A DNA stretch of 64,000 nt from Ptychodera flava. Lineage: Eukaryota > Hemichordata > Enteropneusta > Ptychoderidae. Position 1 is the first letter of the stretch; each line of letters starts with the position of its first letter. The notes beneath the pieces were generated by a model that saw nothing but the letters and a program-made list of their open reading frames with translations, was not told where the DNA came from and searched no databases. Below are positions 33,001 to 45,268 of the stretch, piece after piece. Position numbers and translations under genes: made by a program. Location of the stretch: the NCBI RefSeq assembly GCF_041260155.1, contig NC_091947.1:24281615-24345614 (forward strand), given 5' to 3'.

Positions 33001-35213
33001 AAAGTAAATGGCACAGAAATAAATGACATTTAGGTATTTCTTGAGAATACAAATGTTTACCTGTAAGCTTTTGCCTGAGTATCTGGAATGCATTTTTACT
33101 TGAATCATTAAGTGGACAAAGTCGCTACCTTTTGACGTTATTTTGATTATTTCAAGCTCATGTGTTTACACACTTTAGTTACCGTAAGAAACAATGCCTT
33201 CCTGTATGTCTGTCTGTCTGTCTGTCTGCCTACCCGCCTGCTTGCCTGCCTGGTGGCGCGTTATCTCAAGAACGGCCAATTGGACTTGCGTCAAATATGC
33301 TGCATAAAGGCTGTTCAAAAAAGGCAAAAACTAGTTTGTGGGTTTGGCTTGCATAATTAATACAAGTTTGCATGATTTTTTTGTGTTGAAGTCAGATATT
33401 CTCAAATTTACAGAATCGTAACTCAGGTTTTTTTACTGATATTAATCAACGACCATCATGGCCAATTTCCTGGTCACGTAGAACTTGAGTGTATGACAAT
33501 GAACTCCTTTTGCAACGAACTTCCTTATTATATGAGGGATATATATCTGAATTTACTGACCATAAACTGATGAACCTTTATATGCATTGTATGTTGAAGT
33601 TACTTTGATACAACAACAACGAAGGTCGTTTTGCATTTTTACATCAGCTGCTTACTAATATGCATATTTAACGAAGTGTCGTTATTAAAAGTATGTAACT
33701 ATATTGACTTGACAAAAGTTGAAGAAACTTACTACATTTACACGATTGGAACTAATTTGAGATAATTGCATTGTAAAGTAATGTCGGTTTAATCTGCAAA
33801 TGTAAGCTCATCTGTTTTTTCTTTTAAGTTATACACTTTTTTATGAGTAATTTGTAATATTGCAATATTCAGCTATAGGGCACCTAACACTTTTGAGAAA
33901 TTTGAAACTATGAAGATCCAATTATCCCAAATTAGTTCTAATCGTGTTCTTTGTACATTTACACTGAAGACACTGTAATATAATATTGATGAGAGACATT
34001 GAGCATTTTTACAACAACTTAATACTATTGCATATTTAACGAACTTTCCCAATTAAAAGATAATATCTCGACCAATTTAACCAAAGTTGAAAGAACTTGC
34101 TGCGTACTTTGTAGATACCATGATATAATATTAATTAAAGTCGTTCAGCAGTTTTGAATAAGATTTATACCACTTTGCATATTTCAATAGACTACACCCG
34201 GATGTGAAATGAATGTACGCACGTGGTTTACTATAGGTTCATTACATAGATGTACCCTTCACAGAAGAATCAGATATCTGTCAGATCATTACATGTAGCA
34301 GGTTTCGTCAACTTTTGCGCAGTACTCTCAGAGTTAAATCATTATTTACAAAACTTCATTTAGTATGCGAATGAGCTGTTTTTTAACTTGAAACTCCTCA
34401 ATGCTTCATGGGACAATTAATTAGATCTCTACAAGATCAACATCTGTAGCACGTTACATCAAATTTAATGCTGTAATTTCGGAGTAATATCACTAAATAC
34501 AAAGTTCATTTAATATGCAAATGAACCCTTCATATCACAGTCAGATATTTGCAGCAGATTTCAACTTTGGTGCAGTTATTTCGGCATTATATGACTAATT
34601 ACAATAATTCATTAAATATGCAAATGAGCTGTTTATTAACTTGACAGTGCTCCGTGCTTCATGCGGCAATTCGACATTTATCAGATCAATATCTGTAGCA
34701 GGTTTCATCGATTTGGTGCCATAATTTCAGCGTTATATCACTAATTCCAAGTTTATTAAATACACTGTAAGCAAATGATCCCTTAATTAACCTCACAGCA
34801 CTAAATGCTTCTCAACATGGTCACATATCGGTTGGATCAGTATGTGCAGATTTCATCAAATTTGGTGCTGTTATTTCAGAGTTATATCACTAATTACAAA
34901 AGTTCATTGAATATGCAAATGAGCAGATAATTGACATGACACTCACAGTACAGTATCATCATAATGTTCTGATATTGTCATCAGTTAAAAGTTTTATGAA
35001 ATTTTATTCAGTAGTTCTTGATATTCGTCGATATTGTCATTACTCTCTCCTTATAAAACCATAATAAGCAAAAAAAAATGTTTTATAAGTTCATTAATAT
35101 GCAAGCAACACTAAGCAAACTCTAATCACTTCTTACCATGAGCATACAGTATATGTCCACCAAATTTGACTTGAATTCGTTCGGGCGTTCTTGAGTTATC
35201 TCGTAAACAAACC

Positions 35214-35257
<44 letters not shown>

Positions 35258-36697
35258 TCGCTACGATATTAGCTAACGAGTGTGCACACATGAGCTAAAA
35301 ATTAGGGCTTAAAGGAAGACCAAAATTTACGACATTTGCGATGTATATTGATGATATAATGATATACCGTAATAGATGTGAAAAACGGCATTTCACGTCA
35401 ACTAATCAGCTATCGGCATATTTAATGAGCCTTCCCAATTAGTGATACTAAAGTTGAAGAAACTGACCAAGGTTAGGGAAAAACAATTATATTATATTGA
35501 TGAGATACGGATAATGTATACTATTAGGTGAAATACATTTTGCATTTTCCTGTGAGCTATTTTTTATTTGCATTTTTAATGAACTTTTCCAATTAGGCAT
35601 ATTAAACCGGAAGGACGTGACCACGATGAAAGCTGCTATATATATGTGTGTGTGTGTGTGTGTGTTAAATATACAGTGATAATAACAGCCATGGAATTTC
35701 GTACCTGCATATATATTTGATGAACTTTCACGATTTTGCGTCAGTGTAAAACAAGAAGTACCAATGACAATCAAAGTTACTACATAAAGTGATGATAAAA
35801 TGGTATTACAATAATGAAAGAAATTTAGCTTTTTCATGCCTGTTAAGTACTGATATTTGTATATACTTAACGACATTTTCAATTGAAGCTCGTCGTAATA
35901 ATGTAAACGAATGTATCAATTTGCTGACCGCAGGAACATTTACCAAAACACGGGAGCATTTTCAGTCATAGCTGGTTGTTTCATGTGAGCAATTATTCAT
36001 GTAGTTCTGTTCATCGAAACACATTAAACGGTCAGTCGTCAGATCTTCACTTCCTCTGAGGTTTTATATATCGCAATAAATACTTCTATGAAATAATTTA
36101 TGGTACTACAAGAAATTACAGTATCAACGTAATAATTATGCACATATTATGTGTATACGCAAAGCATGAGTAGAGCGCTAATGATTAATGCCTCGTCATC
36201 AAAGTCAGTCAGCAGTTTTTCACCAAATTTGCATGATGAAGCCATGATTATGACAAAATACAAATGTTTCAGAAAAATAATAAAATATAATTATGATACA
36301 TGTTAACACATAGAAACTATGTCTCATGAATCAAGGTTATTTCAATTGCAATCGTAACATAAAAAATTACCCCGAATGAAACAAAAATGTGTCAATGTGT
36401 TTCTTGGAATTGAAGTTATCAAATAGTGATGTAGAAATGTTTTTCGATTTGTTCTTCACAGGAGCTATTCTAATTCTTGTTTACTTCTTGTGTTGGTCAC
36501 CTTATGTAATTATCAACTCTTGCCATCTTCGTGGCGTTGACATTCATCGCTACATCCGGGTAACTGCCATGTGGATCGTCTACAGCAACAGCGTGTTCAA
36601 TCCAATCATCTACACGTGGACAAATCCACTCATGCGAGGGAAAATTATTGACTTACTGATGAAGACTCCTTGCAACCGTTTGTATGGCGGCAATTAA
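29681..36697 (+). CDS. Class A (rhodopsin-like) GPCR, receptor B; four exons
   Basis: Exons 29681-30010, 30571-30787, 32561-32953 and 36462-36697 join to 391 residues with the same intron phases (0, 1, 1) as receptor A. The landmarks are the same: LSLSFCD in helix 2, QPFCM, SVDRCFAI, loop-2 Cys, CWSP in helix 6 and NSVFNPIIYTW in helix 7, again with Tyr rather than Lys at the opsin Schiff-base site. Most helices are nearly identical to A. Differences cluster in loop 1 (LGNDLLRT against SGDDLLWI), loop 3 and parts of helices 6-7. No disabling change is seen, so both copies are probably functional paralogues. The ATG at 29681 or 29684 may be the start; 29684 aligns with receptor A. Ligand unknown. 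Confidence 0.9.
30571..30787 (+). CDS. Receptor B exon 2
   Basis: After acceptor CCATAG it encodes FSGVVHVSALATS, SVDRCFAIWSPLKY and TM4. Phase 1 end before GTACAC; 217 nt as in A. Confidence 0.92.
31837..32302. repeat. Inverted duplication in receptor B intron 2
   Basis: The left arm (about 31837-32040, starting AGGGAACCCTGACTC, A-rich) is an imperfect reverse complement of the right arm (about 32091-32302, T-rich, ending CAGAGTTCCCTATGG). Unit A has only the right arm (about 15060-15262). The extra arm arose in B after duplication, or was lost in A. Confidence 0.7.
32561..32953 (+). CDS. Receptor B exon 3
   Basis: After acceptor GTAAAG it encodes THHCSPQW, TM5 and loop 3, ending ERKVARTG before GTAAAA. 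Loop 3 shows the highest divergence from receptor A and is two codons shorter. Confidence 0.9.
32954..36461. repeat. Receptor B intron 3 with dispersed tandem repeats
   Basis: It contains a GTCTGTCTGTCT run (33207-33230), ATATGCAAATGAGC-type units of about 140 bp (34230-34940) and a (CAGA)n run (35213-35257). No coding exon is seen. The (TG)n stretch at 35646-35664 is simple sequence. Confidence 0.6.
36462..36697 (+). CDS. Receptor B exon 4
   Basis: After acceptor TTCACAG it encodes AILILVYFLCWSPYVII, TM7 with NSVFNPIIYTW, helix-8-like NPLMRGKIIDLL and a short tail, then TAA TAA. 236 nt as in A. Confidence 0.93.
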
Positions 36698-37000
36698 TAA
36701 AATCAAGAAAATGAATATCGGTGGTCCATCCTGCGTACATTTTTACTGTTCCTGGTACGCGCCTCTTCAATGGAGACTCTGACTGTTTCTTGTACTTTCA
36801 TCAAGTCAAATTTAAACCATACGACTGAAATCACCTACAACGTACCGCTATTAGAAATTCAAAATGGCTGCTATCCCGGTGTGAACGCTTGGGGGAAATA
36901 TTAGATTTTTTTCATTTTTAGAAAAAAAGAGTAAAAAGAGTAAAAGGTTCATTTCAATAGGTCACGGATTCAGACGCCGGTGCCGGTGTGTGTGGATCGG

Positions 37001-37112
37001 GTGGTGTTGTTTTGACATAGTCTGACCTCCTGCTGGACCACGTTTCAACTTTTGCAGACGGAGTTGATTCCTCTATTACCGCCTAGCTGATAATTGCACC
37101 TGAAAGTGTAAT
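37001..37112. mobile_element. Fragment of the TA-flanked hairpin MITE
   Basis: Matches one arm of 24687-25096 (GGTGGTGTTGTTTTGAC, GTCTGACCTCCTGCT, GATAATTGCACCTGA). The other arm is absent. Confidence 0.75.
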
Positions 37113-37495
37113 ATGATACAGCCTTTCCTCATAAAATGTAATTAAAAAGTCGTTGACTACATCGATTTTTAATGTTTTTCCACATCGATTTTGCTGTTGT
37201 TAGTTTTTCGATACACTAAAATGCAATTGGTTGTAATACATTGCGTATTGGATTCCAGCACATTGTTGAAAAACAAACCCGATATTTTGTACTTGACATA
37301 TTGCTAAAACAATTATTCTACTTAAACATAGGAAAAATTTAGATTCCTGGTTTGTAAAGGCTAGAGGTTAATAAACGAAACACTGACATGAATACCGAAT
37401 TCCTTTGTATTTGACATACTGATTGATCATCTTCCAAAATGGTTATTGTTGCATTGAATATGTAAGGGGTGGTCCACTGCAACACTGAAGAATAC

Positions 37496-38688
37496 TTAAA
37501 GGGGCAAAGTCGACCATCTTTCATGAATTTCTGTGATATGAGATACTATTCATATTGTTTGACATGTTGAAAGATACTGAATGAATGGGTGACCATGCAT
37601 ATATTCGACCCCGGTGTGAGACAACTTAAACAGGGCTCGAAATTAGCGGTAGTCCCGCGTCCACAGACTACCAACTTTTCCCTGGGGCTACCAAAACGAA
37701 TGAAATGGTAGCCCACACGGACTACCAAAGCCTGGGACATGAAATTACTTAGTGGGCGACATGATGTTGATCGCTGTGAGATGACCGACGCTCATACAGT
37801 CAACCCAGCTGGACACAGAAAGGACATGTCGACTTTGTTGCGACAAACTTTCAATAAAATATCATTATCTGTACTTTGATAACAGGCTTGGGAAATGATG
37901 GCCAATGAAAATTCATTTTCATAGTTATTTAATCACAATTTATCAATCACAATTAAACACAAAATTATTCAAACTGCAAAGAAAAAGCTGTCGGACCATC
38001 CACAAATTTCGCTTTCCGAAGTGTACGAGATCATCCCATGATATGGTTGGGAAATATAGTCAAAATTGCCACGAAAGTATTAGGAACATGACTGTACCAA
38101 GTTGTCATCCTGAAATTCATAGTCAATCTATTTTTAGCCATGTTATGTTTACACATGCTGAGTGAAAAGTCGTTGTCATCGCGAACATCAAAATTTGCAT
38201 ATAAGCTCTGCGTATGTGTGAATAGGTCGTCAAACTTTGAGGCGTCACCGTTGTCCACTGCACATGCTGTACCATTCTCCTAAGGCTATGATCTGCAGGT
38301 ATTGATGTCAAATGACTAGAAAATTCACTTATTGGATAGAATCATGCAAAATAAATCGTTCATTGTCTGGACATAAAATATCCTTTACAAAAAAAACCTA
38401 TTCATTCATGAATGGGCTACCAGACCTTGTCATGGGGCTACCAACTTCAGAAAATGGTAGGGAAAAAAGTTAATTTCGAGCCCTGTTAAATGAAACCATC
38501 GCAAAAATGAATTCATGGTCATGGCCATTAATTCATTTTCGCGATGGTTTCATGTATCGTGTCTAAAACCGGGGTCGAATATATGCATGGTTACCCATTC
38601 ATTCAATATCTTTCAACATGTCAAACAATATAAGTGGTATCTTGCATCAAACAAAATTTATGAAAAATGGCCGACTTTGTCCCTTTAA
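37496..38688. mobile_element. Palindromic TTAA MITE interrupted by another element
   Basis: Ends are TTAAAGGGGCAAAGTCG and CGACTTTGTCCCTTTAA, inverted copies flanked by TTAA. Inner halves (37501-37625 and 38491-38680) match the uninterrupted 334-bp copy at 50016-50349. An 855-bp element splits it near its centre. Confidence 0.85.
37631..38485. mobile_element. 855-bp nested DNA transposon with CAGGGCTCGAAATTA ends
   Basis: Starts CAGGGCTCGAAATTAGC and ends GTTAATTTCGAGCCCTG. TTAAA occurs on both sides (37626-37630 and 38486-38490), a 5-bp duplication consistent with the intact MITE sequence. GGCTACCA-type subterminal repeats occur near both ends. No transposase is visible. The ends look hAT-like, but a 5-bp duplication is unusual for hAT, so class is left open. 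Confidence 0.8.
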
Positions 38689-38929
38689 TTGAAACTGAAC
38701 TGGTTTTCAATTCAACACCTATCTGGAGGTTATGTATCAGTTTTCGCTTCAATCGTTCTTTTTTTTACCTTATTTTGACAGCATGAAGCAATGGGTCTGG
38801 TGTTAACCATTTGAACCGGGTACACTTGGGCAAAGTAATTGACATGTCAATGTTACAAGCTCTGTGTCGATTCCTCACTGTGTGCAAGTGTAGTTCTTCT
38901 TCTCCGTTTATCACTTAAGAGCAAGGAAT

Positions 38930-39720
38930 TCATTATACGTCTATGACCACAGCATGGCAGCGTGAATTGTTGTAGCAATTTCAATAATTAAAAAGGTAAT
39001 CGAGTAAAAAATGTATTTCTAACGCAAATTGCCTGCTACTAATGCCATCTCATACAATGAGTGTATGATATATAGCTTGATTATGATAATTAACAAATTT
39101 ATTATTTGGACGGATACAGTACTTCCTCCTATTCTTTTGGCTAGATATTAGGATCGGCGGGCGAAACGTCTTTTGGGAGGGGAGGGGGTGGTGACACACA
39201 AGATTGGTAAATGCCCTACACAACCATGACACTTTTACTACCAAAGCTGCAATTCCGAGGAACATATCCCGCTTTTAATTCCCTCTCCCTCTCCCCCCCC
39301 CCCCCCACCCACGTCAACAGGCTGTTCACATCATTCTCTGTCAATTTTTGCATTAAAAATTTACTAGATATATCAACAAACACTCGCCATTACTATGGGA
39401 ATAAAATGTTGATTGACAAGGGACCGGCCTGTTTGAATTGCAGTCCTAAAACATTTAAGACGTGGACATACCTAATAAGAACTGTTCGCGCGATGGTATT
39501 TAAAATTTAAGAACAGCTATCGATATTACATACTTTTCAAGGATAAAAGTGCGTCTGTTCGTATATCGTAGCAGAAATTCGACGATCATTTCACTTTGTG
39601 TGTCGAAACAATGTAGAATTGAAGAAGTGAAGTATTTGATAAGCCCGAACAGCAGAGGTTATGTATTTAGTGTTGAATAAGATGCGAAACAGTACGTCCT
39701 CCCTCACGTCAGATGGCTCA
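38930..39720 (+). pseudogene. Third copy of the receptor 5' region without receptor exons
   Basis: From about 38935 (ATGACCACAGCATGGCA-like) to about 39655 the sequence parallels 29030-29680 of unit B in order. It includes the TATA-like ATAAAAG at 39543-39549 and a leader with GAAGAAGTGAAGTATTTGA. A short ORF starts at 39661, but it does not encode receptor TM1-TM2, and no later exon is found before alpha-catenin. I read it as a promoter relic of a third receptor gene; a very diverged first exon cannot be excluded. Confidence 0.6.
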
Positions 39721-39847
39721 TGCCAGTTGGAAATCCACGACAATTGTTGTAAAATGACTATTTTAACACAAAAGAGTTTTCTACAACTCTATAGCTGTAG
39801 AATAGATGGTTTACTGCTGTTATTATTTGAATGTCTAGCAGTTATTA

Positions 39848-40550
39848 GGCTGCATTCACAAACACCTATGGAGTGGGGGCGCAGATTTCAAAATCAAATT
39901 TCTTGTACACATATGCACATGTAACCACCCACTTCTAATCAAGTAAATTATTCAGGGTCCATATATGCACAAATATTGCAAGTTTTATATTGGGAAAAAT
40001 ATTCAGATTTTTGTCATAGACTTCCATATACAGTGGATCAACATTTCGGCGAGATTCCGCAATTAAATTGCTTGTACACATGTGCACTTATAAACACCCC
40101 ATGCTAAACAAGTACATTTATATCAGTTATCAAATGTCTATAGATGAACAGATATTGCTAGTTTTTATCGGAAAATACGTGTTCAGTATTAGTGAAGAAA
40201 CATTATTGATGAAATCCAAAAAATCAAATATTTTGTACACACATGCATTTTTTACCTGCCACTCCAAGCAAAGTATGAATTATCACACACGTATAAATGT
40301 AGAGATAGAGCTTGTTTTTATGGGGAAGATATTAATGGCTTGCCCAATAGACTCCCATGTATTATGATTTGATGTTTTTAGACGAAACACTATATCGGCC
40401 ACATTTTGCCTTCCTTGGGGGGACTTTAAAATTATAGCAAGTCAAAAGAGGGGACTTGAACACATTATGAGTTTGTTAGGGAGTTTTTGAAAATATCTGA
40501 GAACTTTTCTTGGCATCTTCCCCTCTCTAGAGGTGTTTGTGAATTCAGCC
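39848..40550. mobile_element. 703-bp non-autonomous DNA transposon with TTA flanks
   Basis: Left end GGCTGCATTCACAAACACCT and right end AGGTGTTTGTGAATTCAGCC are inverted copies, each flanked by TTA. The interior holds about three imperfect units of a block related to 24050-24390. A 3-bp TTA duplication suggests PIF/Harbinger, but no transposase is present. Confidence 0.75.
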
Positions 40551-40619
40551 TTACCAGGATTATGTATATAATAACCACATGATGTGACACAGTGAGGTAT
40601 TCCATACGGCACTGTACTA

Positions 40620-41461
40620 TACTGGGTAGGTGATATCTACCCTCAACGACTAATCAGCGCAAATGGAGTCAGTACAATGTCCGATATCTGAACTGACGTA
40701 CTTCAATGACAGGCACTGGAAGTGATGGTCAATAAAAACGCATTTTCATTGCATTTTGATCATAATGTACCAATCACGGGCAATGTGCCTCCTCCCTACA
40801 GCCAATGGTCTATTTTTAACACTGCTACAGTATGTCTAGTCTCGACGTGCTGAGGTCGTGGTCGTTGTCATGACGACTATCAAAATTTTCATACAACTCT
40901 GAAAATGAAACAAGTTGCCAATAGATCACCAAACTTTTGAGTATCACTGTTGTTCATTATGCCAAAAAAAAGATCGTTTCTGGTCACCGTGCATCATTTC
41001 ATAACCTGCGCGTCATGGCATTTTTATTGGGTTAGATACTGATCAGTACAGCTATCCTTGATACCCCTGTTTGCATGTCCAAAAATGCTAAACAGAAAAC
41101 TGAAGTATTATGCAGCCAGTGACAAAAGACAATAACTGTTGCATCAATAGTGCCAAACCAGCATTGATAAGAGAAAAAAAGGAAAAACATAAAAGTGTGT
41201 CGCCGCATCACTTTTGCTGAATGTCAAGGACCAGAAACATTTTTGGGGGGTGGGGCCTTATACCTGTTTCCTTTTGATACTAGAACATTCACATCATGGG
41301 CAGAATCTTGAAAAATTGTTTTTTCTTGTCTGGTTAATGAAAAACAATATCCCTAAACTAAAATATGCATGGGCTACCAGCCATTGTCACCGGGCTACCA
41401 ACTTCAGAAAATGGTAGCCCAAGTATGGACTACCAGGAAAAAAGTTAATTTCGAGCCCTGT
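40620..41461. mobile_element. Second copy of the CAGGGCTCGAAATTA-ended element
   Basis: The right end (about 41370-41461) closely matches 38405-38485: GGGCTACCAACTTCAGAAAATGG and GTTAATTTCGAGCCCTG. Inner sequence near 40700-40960 is like 37870-38270. The left terminus is not recognisable, so the start is approximate. Confidence 0.6.
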
Positions 41462-44400
41462 ACACCTTCCATTTTTTTCGGATCAGTACCCAGACATTTT
41501 CACTAAAGTGTATTTCTATTTTTACATATGTGGAGACAAATACTCCTCTGCTCAGAACATGATTTGAAATTAATCATTAACACTAAACGTATCAGATTGA
41601 ATGATGTACATTCTATAATTTTCCACTTCTTTTTCACAAAACATGCCTCACACACAAAACTCACGAGAGAAGATAAGTTGTCACACTATTCTGAAGTTTC
41701 TTCTGCCTTTTATTTGATGATACGAATGAACAATTAAATGAAAATACACTCTAAACCAGTCAGCCCTAAAATTGATATGTTGCACAAAAAGTACATATGT
41801 GAGTATGTTTTGCCCTTGTAAGTTTCTGATTCTAAATACTACAACTTTTCAAGTCAACGTGATGGGCTTACATGCAGTGTGTCAGGAAGTAAAAAGACTA
41901 TACAAGATCTTTGCATTTTGTCGAAGTTAAACATATGAGACTTCAAATAAAAGACACTTCTCCAATCTGTATGAAAACTTCACACAGGTTACTTGCAAAC
42001 CCACAAATATGACACCATGAAACCACATGAAACACTTTTGCTAACATCTTGAGGTATCCTGTCTGTCTCCTGTTGGTCCTACAGAGGCAAAAACATGTAA
42101 TTGACTCTAATGCACGTATTTTCTATACAAGGCTAATTTGGATTCTATCTGCTGTTTAATTATTGCAACCACTGGCATTCAGCTGTCTCCAAAAGATTAC
42201 TACGGTACACTCTGTACAGCGACTTTTTATTTTGTTGCTGCGATGGCTCTGTAACACTATCATATTTACAACAAATCAAAATGCCATAACTACATGTATA
42301 GTATTGAATAATTTCCTTGCTAGGTTTTCCAATCATGAAAACTGAGTGAAAAACTGTCCACTTATATTGACTGCTGCCTAGCCATGAGTGTGTGCATACG
42401 TGCTGAATACTGCGATATGCACTTCACCAATACAGTAATACTAATACAATGATATACACTTTCAAGGATGTGCTATTGCGTGGTTTACGACAATTTCCTT
42501 GTGTAAAAACGACCATAAACTTGTAGAATTAAAATTGGAAACTTCAATTGAACTTCAAAACTATGATAGAAACAGTGATATGCAAGCAGAGAATTTGCTG
42601 ATTTTGTTCAGTGGTAGTATAGGATAGTACACACGGCAAAATCATTGAGTCTAATACAAGTCTAATACAAGTCTAATTTAGTTATTGTTTTGTTGGAATC
42701 ATGGGATATTTTTGAGTTCAGCTGTTTCATACATCATGAGTTGTTTTCTTTGAGGGAATTGAATCTTGGATGCACAATTTGCATGTCATCTGATGAACAC
42801 CAGATGGGCAAACTTAATTGCTTTGAGCTCAATTTAACAGAATGGTTAAACCATATCCACAGCAATCCTAAAACATTTGTATGTGTCATTTATCACAGAT
42901 GATAAACAATTTTCTCCAAATGCTTTTCCATGAGTAATTTGTTAACATTGCAGAAAATACAGCAGTATATCATCAACAAATATACCTCATTTGCATATTG
43001 GCACCTGGAAAAATGAGAAAGTTTGGTAGTGACAAAACAGAATAAGTATAGCCGATGATGATAGTTGATCTATGTGAATGTCGCTCATGTAAAATGTTTT
43101 CATTTCTGCATAACATATAATGCAAATCTGTTCTTCAAAATTATGATCCACAAAATAAAGTGTCATTGCTGATATACTATACCAAACAAGGGCCTTCAGT
43201 TGCTGACTACTTTTTTGCACATTAATGTGAAAAATCTATGCTCAGTTGTGAGCACGAATATCTCCAGAGTACTCATATAACTAATGCAGACTGTAAATTT
43301 TGTGAGATTTTTTCTAACTTTTGGCAGTGAAGCTAACTTTTATTTGTTTCAGTAAAAAAAAATTAACTTGCAATTCATACATAAACAAGAACACACAAGA
43401 ACCAAAGACTTAATATCTGAATTGTTTGACAATCCTAAAACACAACAAACTATGATTATATCATAACACTGAAAGATTTCATGAAAGTAGAAAGCCCTTG
43501 AGTAGAAAAAATACAAAGCATCGGTAAACATAAACTATCGCTCAGAAAAAAAGAATAATTTAAGCCTCAGAACAGAATAGTGACTTTGATAAAATATCCT
43601 AACAGACAAAACTCCCATTTTCATTGACCTTTGACACAATGGGGCTAAAAAGTAAGATGCAGCAATTTTATAACATAATACTCCTGTATATTTCATATGA
43701 CCTTCAATTCTACCTCCAGATTATAGCTATCTAGAGATATGAACTGCAAACAACGCAAAAGTAGAATGATACGTTTACCTTTGCAGATATTTGATGCAAT
43801 GTTCTCATTTCTTTAGCAACCCTGCCTTTATGTGATCTTCACCAAAATCATTTAGGGAAAACATGGGATGTTTACTCCTAGTAGCAAATGGCAACAGAGC
43901 TGGAGATACACATTAAGAGGAAGTGGTAGAGTTCCCTCTTTGGGAATAACAAAGATATGACAGGACACACAATGGGCATCCATCTTGTGAAAAAAGCAAA
44001 CAGGCTCAGGCAATGCCGAGTCATGAAGGACATTTTTGCAGCCGTACTATACACAGGTTTATACACAGATAACTGACAACAAATGGTTAGAAGAGATGTC
44101 ATCAAACTTGACACTAGAGGGCGCCATAATATTCTACTTTGTAGTTTCCTCCTGCATGCCGGCAAGCGAGTTGTTTTTGGTTGTTATGCATGTTCCTAAG
44201 GTTTGTCAAGCTAAATCAAAGAGAAAGAACCTTCTAGACATTAAAAATTAACAAAAATGTGTAGCCTCAGAATTTAAGAAAATAAGCACTGCCATTAAAT
44301 AATTATCATAAATAAAATGCTGTCAGACAATGAGTTTTTGCTTACATTTAGGAGATGATGGACAAAAACAGAATGATGACATATTGTAAACTTACACTAT

Positions 44401-45097
44401 AAAAATCTTGGTTGTCTACACTGTAAACTCGGAAGTGAATTCAGGAAAATCTGTATGTACTTTTAAACTGAGACAAATATATAAATGAAGTTTTTGATAA
44501 AATTATCTACAACTATCAGAAGAGTACTCATCAATAGTTACAGTCGTCTTTCTGGTGTCAGTTCCGTAAACACAGGCAAATAAACATGATGCTAATGGCT
44601 GAAGTGAACAAGGCGCTAAAACTTTACATTTATGCTTATGACTACACTATTTTATATAAAAAATCTGAATCCTTTGCCTTTCCTCAAACACACTCTTCTA
44701 GGCTACAACTAGAATGAAGTTGTTCTCTACACTCTCCAAATGTATTCCTCTCTTTTTTCCACTATAAAATTCATTGAATCTGAGCAATCAGTGGCACTTG
44801 TCTACAAAAATAGATTATTCTTTTACTGTTTAATAACAGGGTGATTTGTATATGATTAAATTTTTGAATGGACAAGGTTGTTTTCATTTTTCAGATTACA
44901 AACGATAAGAAAGACAAGGTTTACACAAAAAAAACTGTCAAGACATGGTGCTGTATTCTTAAAATTTTAATCTTTCTCAGGGCATATATAACCTTTGACT
45001 AATATTTTTAATGAAACTCCTTTAGTGCTGCACTTTAGTTGAAAGTAACTGACACAATATTTACACAGACGTCTACCTTTCTTGATCATTGCTAGTT
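41462..45097 (-). other. AT-rich region; likely includes the alpha-catenin 3' UTR
   Basis: No coding exon or repeat family is recognised. It lies directly after the alpha-catenin stop on the minus strand. The first clear minus-strand AATAAA reads as TTTATT at about 43337-43342, which would give a 3' UTR of about 1.75 kb; further candidates occur near 42225 and 41705. The poly(A) site is a guess. Confidence 0.4.
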
Positions 45098-45268
45098 TTA
45101 AACACTTGAAAAGCTATCACTTCCTTTGAATTCATTCAACTCTTGTACAATGTTGATATCTTTTTTCTTCGGTGCTTTGTGTATCTTAGCCTTCATTTCA
45201 TCGGGACTTTCTCGTTTCACCAATGGTTTCTTGTCTGGGGCCTTCATCTTCCACAAGACAACGGGGGA
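45098..45268 (-). CDS. CTNNA-like: Alpha-catenin window exon 17 (C-terminal tail, stop)
   Basis: Fifty-six residues plus TAA: SPVVLWKMKAPDKKPLVKRE, then a Lys-rich part and NIVQELNEFKGSDSFSSV. The end corresponds to ALSEFKAMDS in vertebrates and extends it slightly. Acceptor CTCACAG. Confidence 0.95.
   Translation of the reverse strand, partial: SPVVLWKMKAPDKKPLVKRESPDEMKAKIHKAPKKKDINIVQELNEFKGSDSFSSV

Larger units (their letters stand above)
24598..36955. repeat. Segmental duplication, unit B (carries receptor B)
   Basis: Direct-orientation paralogue of 1669-19085. It contains its own Penelope-like fragment, ATC microsatellite, promoter and the four exons of receptor B. Differences from unit A include the 410-bp MITE at 24687, about 1.2 kb extra at 26700-27895, absence of the Ty3 and LINE insertions, and an extra inverted T-rich block in intron 2. 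Confidence 0.8.

Noticed and set aside
41462..45097. Several open frames of 60-95 codons between 41.5 and 45 kb
   Set aside because: No homology, no splice context, AT-driven composition; the region is more likely 3' UTR and intergenic DNA.
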